A DNA stretch of 15,115 bases from positions 1 to 15,115 of the forward strand of contig CAMWRL010000021.1 of the NCBI GenBank assembly GCA_947176685.1. Direction: 5' to 3'. Source of the DNA: an uncultured Ruminococcus sp. (GTDB taxonomy: Bacteria > Bacillota > Clostridia > Oscillospirales > Ruminococcaceae). Both the position numbers and the translations under genes were made by a program. Positions 6,516 through 13,044 of the stretch are shown here, piece by piece. The notes beneath the pieces are model-generated. The model was not told the origin of the DNA. It was given only the letters and a program-made list of their open reading frames with translations, and ran no database searches. The stretch's first letter is position 1; every line of letters begins with the position of its first letter.

Positions 6516-7499
6516 TTAAAGTATTTTTTCAATAATTTCCGCACACATAGCCGACAGTGCCAGCGGAATATTCACATTGCACCCGATAGTATGCCACGCA
6601 CGTTCAATACTGCTGTGAATGTTTTCCGTCTGCTTCGAGGTAAGCATATACGAAAGCTTAACAGCACCCTCACGGAAACAGCCGATATTTTCCGCCTGAT
6701 TGTCCTGCGTTAAAACTGCCGAATCTCTTATGAGTTTGTCCAGCATTGACAGCACGGTGCGGACGCTTTTACGGTCTTTTCCCAGAGTGAACAGTGCAGA
6801 GTCAAGTGCATATTCATCTTTTCTAATTATACTATCGGCAAGCGTTTTTGTCAAATCTACCTGTTTCCGTAAGTCCTCATTGTTTATATATTCGGTGCAG
6901 AGTCCTATATTTCCGTGGAAACAGCTTACAGCACTTTTTATGTCGGACGGACTGAAATTGTTTTCAGCAAGGGAATTTTCAGCGTCCTGTTCACTGCACG
7001 GGGACACTCCGAAACATACGCATCTTGAAATTATAGTCGGCAGAAAGTCGGTCTTTGTTTCGGACGTGAATATAAAATATGCATAGTCCGGCGGTTCTTC
7101 GATGATTTTCAGCAAGGTGTTCTGTGTACGGACGTCCATATTGTGACAGTCACGGAATATATATACTTTACAGCCGCTGTCGTTGTTGGGTTTTATGAAC
7201 GCATCTGAGCATATTTTCCTTGCGGTATCGACTGAGTAACCGCCGAGTTTGCCGGAAGTCTCCACATAGGTAACATCGGGATGAGTGTTTCTGTCAACGT
7301 TTTTGCAGGCACTGCACACTCCGCACGGCATACCATCTATGGGACTGCGGCACATCAGCAGACTTGTGTAAAATTTCGCCATAAGTTTTTTGCCCGTGCC
7401 TTTTTCACCGTAAAACAGTACTGTATGGGCGGTACGTCCTGATTTGCGCATATTGCACAGGTTTGAAATAAGTAAATTGTTTCCATAAATTTTTTTCAT
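6516..7499 (-). CDS. holB: DNA polymerase III delta-prime subunit HolB
   Basis: HolB is the delta-prime subunit of the clamp loader that places the beta clamp on primed DNA. The 327-aa AAA+ protein has a P-loop at residues 31-38 (G-E-K-G-T-G-K-K), a zinc module with Cys at 50, 59, 62 and 65, the segment L-L-K-I-I-E-E-P-P at 129-137, and the S-R-C motif at 158-160 that supplies the arginine finger. The Walker B position reads R-D-C-H-N, so it is degenerate, as expected for an inactive-ATPase delta-prime. The ATG has only a modest SD (CAGG, about 9 nt upstream). The ricT start lies 19 nt downstream. The usual neighbours tmk and yaaQ (and yaaR) are missing from the position just upstream. Confidence 0.96.
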   Translation of the reverse strand: MKKIYGNNLLISNLCNMRKSGRTAHTVLFYGEKGTGKKLMAKFYTSLLMCRSPIDGMPCGVCSACKNVDRNTHPDVTYVETSGKLGGYSVDTARKICSDAFIKPNNDSGCKVYIFRDCHNMDVRTQNTLLKIIEEPPDYAYFIFTSETKTDFLPTIISRCVCFGVSPCSEQDAENSLAENNFSPSDIKSAVSCFHGNIGLCTEYINNEDLRKQVDLTKTLADSIIRKDEYALDSALFTLGKDRKSVRTVLSMLDKLIRDSAVLTQDNQAENIGCFREGAVKLSYMLTSKQTENIHSSIERAWHTIGCNVNIPLALSAMCAEIIEKIL

Positions 7500-7524
7500 A
7501 AATTTTTACCTGCCGGAATAAATT

Positions 7525-7548
7525 TCAGGGCATGACAACACGCCCTGA
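7525..7548 (-). repeat. Intercistronic stem-loop before holB
   Basis: A 10-bp inverted repeat, TCAGGGCGTG (7548-7539) with CATGCCCTGA (7534-7525), closes a TTGT tetraloop with one G-U pair. It lies between the decarboxylase stop and the holB start. The downstream sequence on the - strand (AAATTTATTCC) is a poor U-tract, so it is more likely an RNA-processing or stability hairpin, or a partial terminator, than a full terminator. Confidence 0.6.
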
Positions 7549-7562
7549 GTTGTATCATAATT

Positions 7563-8891
7563 CTATTTTACCACAATTACGTCCGGAATGCCATACCTTA
7601 CAAAAATATTTATTGAATTTCTGTCAATACGTTCGCCGCTTGCCACAATCGGCACGGCAGGCGGACACGGGACTTTTACAGAAGCACATATGCGTCCTGC
7701 GGCTTTTTCGACGGGTATTGTCTCACTGTCAGAAAAAACAGCATCATGTATACTCATCACACGTTCCGGAAGTCTCATATCAAATTCCATAGTATACGGA
7801 CGGGTTTTCCGGCATTCTCCGACAGTTTCCGACAATGCATATGATAGTTTTTCATAGTCGTGTTTAGTGCATACCGGAGACATAAGCAGTATTACAAGCG
7901 TTTTGTCCGAATACTCACATTCAGCACCGTTTTTCCGGAGACGTTCCGCAAGTTCGTTTCCGTCCAGACCGCTTTCAGAAGCCTTTATCGTAATATGAAA
8001 CGGTTCGCCGTCCGCAAAAACGAGCCTGTCCGAAAACTTACGGCGGAAATTTTCAAGATATACGAGGTTGTTTTTTATATCGGATTTGATTTTTTCGGTG
8101 ATGTACTTGTTGCAAAGGTCAAGCGACATCATTATAAGATATGACGGACTTGTTGACCCGAACATATTCATAGCCTGTTTCAGTAAGGGGACGTACTCCG
8201 GTACTGATGTGTGGAGCATTGCTGCTCCCGTAAGTGCGGGTAACATTTTGTGTGCCGAGTCGCAGCACAAATCTGCTCCCAGTGTAATGGGGTGAATGTC
8301 TTGTGGCAGGAATTTTAAGTGCGCTCCGTGAGCGTTGTCAACAATAAGTCTTGCGGTATATCTGCGGCATATGGCGGCAAGAGTTTTAATATCAGTGGTT
8401 TTTCCGGTGTAGTCCGGAGACGTTACGTACAGTGCGGACGGTTTTCCGGAATTTTTCAGGGCATTTTCAATATCTTGAGGGTTTATGTTTCCCGAAAGTA
8501 TTCCTCCGGAATATTCCGGCATAATCCACTCAACGTCAAGGTCAAGCAGTGCGGCGGCGTTCATAAATGCACGGTGAACGTTGCGGACAGCAAAGATTTT
8601 TCTGTTTTCGGACTTCATTATATAAAGAATAGTCTGTATACACAACGTTGAGCCGCCTGTTGAATAGACTGTTCCGGAGGTGTTGTAAAGAGAGGAGATA
8701 TTTTTTTCACTTTGCAGGATTATGCCGTCTGCTTCAAATAGGCTGTCCGCACCGGAAATCTCCGTTATATCAAGTGCGTACATTGCAGACAGTTCCGGAA
8801 TAAGGCTTTTTCCCTTGTGAGCAGGCATATGACAGCGCAATATGCCCGATTGTCCGTATTTTTTCAGAAAATCATAAATCGGTGTATTCAT
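7563..8891 (-). CDS. Orn/Lys/Arg decarboxylase family PLP enzyme (YaaO-like)
   Basis: A fold-type I PLP enzyme of the Orn/Lys/Arg decarboxylase group, 442 aa, similar in size to B. subtilis YaaO. Family features are H-M-P-A-H-K-G near residue 21, the phosphate-binding S-T-G-G-S-T at 77-82, D-N-A-H-G-A-H at 185-191 (Asp to the PLP pyridine N), and D-S-A-H-K at 211-215 with the Schiff-base Lys at 215. Such enzymes make polyamine precursors, but the substrate cannot be read from the sequence. The AAGGAG ribosome site (8905-8900) overlaps the uvrC stop codon and lies 8 nt before the ATG, so translation is coupled. It is the only clear gene here that ends in TAG. It lies next to holB as in many Firmicutes, but without the usual tmk and yaaQ between them. 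Confidence 0.9.
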   Translation of the reverse strand: MNTPIYDFLKKYGQSGILRCHMPAHKGKSLIPELSAMYALDITEISGADSLFEADGIILQSEKNISSLYNTSGTVYSTGGSTLCIQTILYIMKSENRKIFAVRNVHRAFMNAAALLDLDVEWIMPEYSGGILSGNINPQDIENALKNSGKPSALYVTSPDYTGKTTDIKTLAAICRRYTARLIVDNAHGAHLKFLPQDIHPITLGADLCCDSAHKMLPALTGAAMLHTSVPEYVPLLKQAMNMFGSTSPSYLIMMSLDLCNKYITEKIKSDIKNNLVYLENFRRKFSDRLVFADGEPFHITIKASESGLDGNELAERLRKNGAECEYSDKTLVILLMSPVCTKHDYEKLSYALSETVGECRKTRPYTMEFDMRLPERVMSIHDAVFSDSETIPVEKAAGRICASVKVPCPPAVPIVASGERIDRNSINIFVRYGIPDVIVVK

Positions 8892-8903
8892 TTTTTCAGC
8901 TCC

Positions 8904-10724
8904 TTACAGATTCTGTATAACTTCCCACAACTCACGGGCTGTATCGGCATTTATTCCTACTGTTTCCGCAAGCTCTTCCGGAGTGACTTTTTTGAGGTTG
9001 TCCTTTGTCTTGTATTTAATCAGCAATTTTTCTGATTTCTTTTCGCCGATTCCCTTTACCGTTGTGAGTTCTGAAAGATATGTTTTCTTTTTGTGTTTTG
9101 AGTGCATATATCTTACGGAATACCTGTGTACTTCGTCCTGTATGCGTGTCACGAACATAAACGCCGCCTGTAAATTATTAATCTGAATCTCCCGTCCGCC
9201 GGAAGCTATCGCACGAGTACGATGCTTATCGTTCTTGACCATTCCGAAAACTGGTATATTCAGTCCGAAATCCTGTATAAGTTCGGTGACTGTATTGACA
9301 TGACCTTTGCCGCCGTCCAGTAAAATAAGGTCGGGTATACGCCTGAAATATTCGTCACCCTCCTGATTTATTATGTGCAGTAACCGCCGTGTCAGTACTT
9401 CATACATACTTTCATAATCGTTTTGGTACTGTATATACTTTACTGTAAAACGCTTATAGGCTTTTTTCAGGGGTCTGCCGTTCTCGAATACAACCATTCC
9501 GGCAACTATCGACTCGTCCGATAGGTTGGAAATATCATATGCTTCAATATATTTCGGAGGTTTTTCAAGTCCCAGAACTTTTCCGAGCTGTTCCAGTGCG
9601 ATTACTTCTTTTCCAGTGCGGTTGTTCTGGAGAGCCGCATATTCTGCGCTGTTGTTTTTGGAAAGCCTTAAAAGTTCCATTTGTCTGCCCTTTTGCGGTA
9701 CGCTGAAAGTCACTTTTCTGCCGCACTGGTTTTCAAGCATTTTTTTAATAAGTTCATAGTCTTCCGGTACGTGGTCGGCAATTATAAGACGGGGAATATC
9801 TTCTCTTTTATAATAGTACTGCATCATAAACGTATTTAAAATATCTTCGTCAGCACTGTTTGCGGATTCTTTTACAAACTTGTCATATAAACGGCTTCCA
9901 CGGTACATAATCACTGAAATATACACTCTGTCATAAAACTCCGCCGCAGCTATTATATCAGCGTTTTCTATGCTGTTGTTGATTATCTTCTGTTTTTCGG
10001 CGGACTTTTTTATTGTTGCTATCCGGTCACGGAGCAGGGCGGCTTTTTCAAATTCAAGGTTTTCTGCCGCCTGATTCATTTCGGCTTCCATACGCTTCAC
10101 GGATTCCGGACTTCCGTTCTTTATGAAGCTTTCAGCCTGTTTTATAATTTCACAGTATTCATCCTTACTTATATTTCCGGTACATATGCCCATGCATTTT
10201 TTTATATGATAGTTCAGGCAGGGACGGCTTTTCCCGAAGTCCTGCGGAAATTTTCTGCTGCATGTCGGCAGACGGAAAACTCTGTTTACTTCGTCAACGG
10301 TTTCCTTTGCAACAAAACCACTTGTATACGGGTTAGAGTAACTGCCGGCTTTGAGGGTATTTTTTTCGGCGGTAATGCGTGGATATTCGTCATCGGAAAT
10401 CCTTATATAATGATAGCCCTTGTCGTCCTTGAGGAGAATGTTATATTTTGGCTGGTGCTGTTTTATGAGACTGCATTCCAGTAATAACGCTTCATATTCG
10501 CTGTCGGTCACTATGAAGTCATAGTCGTGGACGTTTGAGACCATAGCGGCAACTTTGGGTGTATGGTCGGGATTTTCCCTGAAATAACTGCTTACACGTT
10601 TGTGAAGATTCTTTGCTTTTCCGATATAGATTATGTTGTTGTTTTTGTCTTTCATGATGTATACGCCTGCTGAGGCTGTAAGTTTGGAAGTTTTTTCCCG
10701 AAGATACGGAAGTTTTGTATTCAT
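8904..10724 (-). CDS. uvrC: Excinuclease ABC subunit C (UvrC)
   Basis: UvrC makes the two incisions in nucleotide-excision repair after UvrA-UvrB damage recognition. The 606-aa protein is full length. It has the N-terminal GIY-YIG nuclease (G-V-Y at 20-22, Y-I-G at 33-35, Arg 43) for the 3' cut; four cysteines at 155, 169, 177 and 181 that fit the [4Fe-4S] site; a UVR (UvrB-binding) motif around 212-240; the RNase H-like C-terminal nuclease with Asp 397, Asp 470 and His 533 for the 5' cut; and a helix-hairpin-helix region after residue 550 (V-K-G-I-G-E-K-K). The GAGG site lies 7 nt before the ATG. It lies 81 nt after the sigma-like gene with no clear terminator between, so the upstream LexA-boxed promoter may drive it. 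Confidence 0.98.
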   Translation of the reverse strand: MNTKLPYLREKTSKLTASAGVYIMKDKNNNIIYIGKAKNLHKRVSSYFRENPDHTPKVAAMVSNVHDYDFIVTDSEYEALLLECSLIKQHQPKYNILLKDDKGYHYIRISDDEYPRITAEKNTLKAGSYSNPYTSGFVAKETVDEVNRVFRLPTCSRKFPQDFGKSRPCLNYHIKKCMGICTGNISKDEYCEIIKQAESFIKNGSPESVKRMEAEMNQAAENLEFEKAALLRDRIATIKKSAEKQKIINNSIENADIIAAAEFYDRVYISVIMYRGSRLYDKFVKESANSADEDILNTFMMQYYYKREDIPRLIIADHVPEDYELIKKMLENQCGRKVTFSVPQKGRQMELLRLSKNNSAEYAALQNNRTGKEVIALEQLGKVLGLEKPPKYIEAYDISNLSDESIVAGMVVFENGRPLKKAYKRFTVKYIQYQNDYESMYEVLTRRLLHIINQEGDEYFRRIPDLILLDGGKGHVNTVTELIQDFGLNIPVFGMVKNDKHRTRAIASGGREIQINNLQAAFMFVTRIQDEVHRYSVRYMHSKHKKKTYLSELTTVKGIGEKKSEKLLIKYKTKDNLKKVTPEELAETVGINADTARELWEVIQNL

Positions 10725-10805
10725 TTGTTTACCTCGTTTCTGATATGATATAATCTGATGATTTTATGATTCCTGCAATCAGCACTTCTGAAAATAGTCA
10801 TATAT

Positions 10806-11105
10806 TTACCGGAAATAATACTGCATAACCTTGTACATTCTGATTCTTGCACGGGACATTACTGCTGATACTGCCTGCGGACTTATTTCAAGCTGTCGGG
10901 CAATCTCTACAGTATCAACGCCCTTGAAATAGTATAACATAATAATTTCTTTTTGTCGTGGGGTAAGTTCATTATTAATAACTTTTAACAAAAGTTTTTT
11001 CAGTCTTCTGACAGAATCCTCATCATTGTTGCTTTCAAGAATGTCACGGATATTTTTATCGGCTTTGCCCGTGTACGTATCGGAGTAACTTTTACGTCTT
11101 GACAC
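10806..11105 (-). CDS. Sigma-70 region 4-like helix-turn-helix protein
   Basis: A 99-aa basic protein. Residues 46-95 match region 4 of sigma-70-family factors: L-T-P-R-Q-K-E-I-I-M-L-Y-Y-F followed by a helix-turn-helix at ~63-89 (T-V-E-I-A-R-Q-L-E-I-S-P-Q-A-V-S). There is no region 2, so it is not a complete sigma factor; such short proteins are common in mobile elements and may act as transcription activators or partial sigma factors. I chose GTG at 11105 because AAGGAGG (11122-11116) lies 10 nt upstream; a longer frame starts at the ATG at 11126, which precedes that SD. The start lies inside the end of the preceding small gene (14-bp overlap), so the pair should be co-translated. The upstream promoter has two LexA-like boxes. 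Confidence 0.8.
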   Translation of the reverse strand: MSRRKSYSDTYTGKADKNIRDILESNNDEDSVRRLKKLLLKVINNELTPRQKEIIMLYYFKGVDTVEIARQLEISPQAVSAVMSRARIRMYKVMQYYFR

Positions 11106-11325
11106 GTTCTTCAACCCTCCTTGCATAGCTTGTCAGATGTTCAACGATTTCTGTCATCTGAGCGTATTCGGCATACAGAAGCCTTATACGCTGTTCAAGA
11201 TTCAAATCGTCAACAGTCTGTTGATTGCCGGACTTCACAAGCTGGTTGCGCTGATTCGCAAGAAACTTTATGCGTTTTCTGACCAGACTACAGCTTTGCT
11301 AATAACTTCTGATAAGTGAGTACAA
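11092..11325 (-). CDS. Small helical protein with in-frame amber codon (codon 9)
   Basis: Reading from TTG at 11325 gives a 77-codon frame that is protein-like throughout except for TAG at codon 9 (11301-11299). The TTG lies 8 nt after a perfect AAGGAGG (11340-11334). After the TAG the frame stays open for 68 codons, with an amphipathic basic helix (L-V-R-K-R-I-K-F-L-A-N-Q-R-N-Q-L), a Q-Q-T-V-D-D-L turn, and a second helix with R-I-R-L-L-Y-A-E-Y and H-L-T-S-Y-A-R-R-V. No ATG, GTG or TTG follows the TAG until a GTG about 20 codons on, which has no SD. It therefore looks like one gene carrying a nonsense codon: a pseudogene, a readthrough gene, or a base error. It overlaps the sigma-like gene by 14 bp and is first after the LexA-boxed promoter. 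I do not recognise the family. Confidence 0.6.
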
Positions 11326-11363
11326 AAAAATAACCTCCTTTTTATCTGAATGAAATGTAATTA

Positions 11364-11375
11364 GAACGTATGTTC
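11364..11375. promoter_or_regulatory. LexA (SOS) box 2, downstream of the start site
   Basis: GAACGTATGTTC is a perfect GAAC-N4-GTTC palindrome and fits the Firmicute LexA consensus core in full. It lies about +11 to +22 from the predicted - strand start, with its centre 35 bp from that of box 1, roughly three helical turns. Confidence 0.8.
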
Positions 11376-11392
11376 TTTCACTTATAATCACT

Positions 11393-11421
11393 ATTATAGA
11401 ACATATATTCGCAGATGTCAA
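11393..11421 (-). promoter_or_regulatory. Perfect sigma-A promoter of the uvrC-region operon
   Basis: On the - strand a perfect TTGACA (11421-11416) and a perfect TATAAT (11398-11393) are separated by exactly 17 bp, with A/T-tract DNA upstream that could act as an UP element. The predicted start is near 11386, about 60 nt before the TTG start at 11325. A LexA-like box fills the end of the spacer and a second lies just downstream, so this strong promoter should be kept off by a repressor. Confidence 0.88.
11399..11410. promoter_or_regulatory. LexA (SOS) box 1, in the promoter spacer
   Basis: GAACATATATTC, followed by G, matches the Firmicute LexA consensus CGAAC-RNRY-GTTYG with one mismatch in the core of one half-site. 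It abuts the -10 hexamer of the - strand promoter and lies wholly within its spacer, where a bound repressor would block RNA polymerase. Confidence 0.7.
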
Positions 11422-11472
11422 GGCTTTCTGAAAAATTTTTTGTTTTTATAGATTAAAATATTTCCGGAAGTA

Positions 11473-11501
11473 GTGACATACAGAAATTTTTGTGATATAA
11501 T
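11473..11501 (+). promoter_or_regulatory. Promoter of the nadB-nadC operon
   Basis: GTGACA (11473-11478) and a perfect TATAAT (11496-11501) are 17 bp apart, with TGA before the -10 giving an extended -10. The spacer holds an imperfect palindrome, ACAGAAA-TTTTTGT (11480-11493), which might be an operator for a NAD-responsive repressor; no known site was recognised. Transcription should start near 11508, divergent from the LexA-boxed promoter. Confidence 0.75.
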
Positions 11502-11540
11502 ATTCCTGTACCATATTTTTTCAAAAGGACGTGCTGAAAC

Positions 11541-12995
11541 ATGAATTTCAATTATGATGTTATTATTGCCGGCTGCGGTGCGGCTGGACTTTATGCGGCT
11601 ATAAATCTGCCGTCATCGCTCAGAGTGCTGATAGTCTGCAAACGTGAACTCAGTCTCTGCAACTCCTCGCTTGCTCAGGGCGGTATTGCCGGAGTTTACA
11701 ACTCTCCTACGGACAATATACATTTCCACCAGAACGACACCCTTATAGCAGGAGGTTTCAAAAACAATGTTGACGCTGTTCACACTCTTGTAAGCGAAGC
11801 GGCTCAGGATTTGGAGCATATTATAAAACTTGGTGTGGAGTTCAATAAGAATCCTGACGGCACTTATCACCGTACACTTGAGGGCGGTCATAGTCATCAC
11901 CGTATATTCCACCACGCCGACGCTACCGGTAAGGAAATAACTTCCAAACTTCTTGAAAACGTTCAGAAGCTGCCTAACGTCACAATAATGGAAAACACCA
12001 TTATATGCGGCACTAAAAAGACTTCAACAGGCTATTCGGCTTTCCTCAAGGACGAAGAAAATTATCAGACATATAACTGTCATTTTATGATACTTGCAAC
12101 CGGAGGTATAGGGCGTGTTTACGAATTTACCACAAACTCCGCCATTGCAACGGGTGACGGTATTACGTTTGCTTACGAAATGGGCGCAAAAATCAAGAAT
12201 TTAAGTTATGTACAGTTTCACCCGACAGCTTTCAACAACAGGGCAACCCGTGAATGCTTTCTGATTTCCGAAGCCGTAAGAGGTGAGGGCGCATATCTTC
12301 TCAACTGCAAAAAAGAGCGTTTTATGCAGAATTACGACGAACGTCTTGAACTTGCGCCACGAGATGTAGTTTCCCATGCAATAATCCTTGAATCAAGAAA
12401 ACAGAACTCAACAGAGTTTTTCCTTGACATAAGCTACAAGGACAGCGATTTCCTGAAAAAGCGTTTTCCGATGATTTATCAGAATCTTCTTAAACAGGGA
12501 TTTGACCTTACCAAAGAGCCTGTACCGATTTTCCCGTGTCAGCACTATCTTATGGGCGGTATTGACGTTGACAATAACGCCGAAACAAGCCTGCATAATC
12601 TCTTTGCCTGCGGAGAGTGTTCGCATACGGGAGTACACGGCAGTAACCGTCTTGCAAGCAATTCGCTCCTTGAAGCCCTTGTATTCTCACGCCACGCCGC
12701 AAACTGCATTGCATCAAGGCTTGACAGTGTGCCGGAAGATTTTGAAACGGCAGAATTTGACGCACATCTTGACGGCGAACATATGCCCAAGGGTTTCCGT
12801 ACAGAGACACGCCGCATTATGCAGAAAAGCCATTTTGTAATTCCGGACAAGAAAGAATCTGCTGAGGGCTTTAAACGCATAAAGGAAATAAGAGAAAATC
12901 TTCTCAATGCTGGATACGTGGTTGATACGGACTATGTACTTGCCAAATCAATAGTTACAGTTGCATATATAATTCTCGGAGAAGTTATGCAGTAA
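11541..12995 (+). CDS. nadB: L-aspartate oxidase NadB
   Basis: NadB oxidises L-aspartate to iminoaspartate with FAD, the first step of de novo NAD synthesis; NadA then condenses it with dihydroxyacetone phosphate. The 484-aa protein has the FAD-binding G-C-G-A-A-G at residues 11-16, S-S-L-A-Q-G-G at 42-48, and active-site residues fitting the E. coli enzyme: His 227 (Q-F-H-P-T), Arg 274 (P-R-D), His 335 (C-Q-H) and Arg 370 (S-N-R-L-A-S-N-S-L-L-E). It ends at I-L-G-E-V-M-Q, so it lacks the short R-x-E-S-R-G-x-H tail that usually closes the family; the other frames downstream do not encode it. AAGGA lies 11 nt before the ATG. nadA is not adjacent, which is unusual. Confidence 0.96.
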   Translation: MNFNYDVIIAGCGAAGLYAAINLPSSLRVLIVCKRELSLCNSSLAQGGIAGVYNSPTDNIHFHQNDTLIAGGFKNNVDAVHTLVSEAAQDLEHIIKLGVEFNKNPDGTYHRTLEGGHSHHRIFHHADATGKEITSKLLENVQKLPNVTIMENTIICGTKKTSTGYSAFLKDEENYQTYNCHFMILATGGIGRVYEFTTNSAIATGDGITFAYEMGAKIKNLSYVQFHPTAFNNRATRECFLISEAVRGEGAYLLNCKKERFMQNYDERLELAPRDVVSHAIILESRKQNSTEFFLDISYKDSDFLKKRFPMIYQNLLKQGFDLTKEPVPIFPCQHYLMGGIDVDNNAETSLHNLFACGECSHTGVHGSNRLASNSLLEALVFSRHAANCIASRLDSVPEDFETAEFDAHLDGEHMPKGFRTETRRIMQKSHFVIPDKKESAEGFKRIKEIRENLLNAGYVVDTDYVLAKSIVTVAYIILGEVMQ

Positions 12996-13044
12996 ATATC
13001 CTTTTAAGGTTATATGAACGAATGTACAGACAGAGGTGATGTTT

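Noticed and set aside
7505..7565. Open frame of 18 codons after the TAG stop of the decarboxylase gene
   Set aside because: The protein already ends where the family ends and the extension runs through the hairpin; no reason to propose readthrough.
10740..10800. Possible own promoter of uvrC
   Set aside because: A TTGCAG-like element has no good -10 at 16-18 bp and would leave a very short leader; kept as an open possibility only.
11137..11319. 60-codon + strand frame
   Set aside because: Antisense to the small - strand gene, no ribosome binding site, no recognisable product.
11230..11340. Alternative frames over the amber-codon gene that look protein-like for short stretches
   Set aside because: Both close with a stop within about 12-20 codons and lack a start codon at the AAGGAGG site; only the TTG frame joins smoothly to the long downstream frame.
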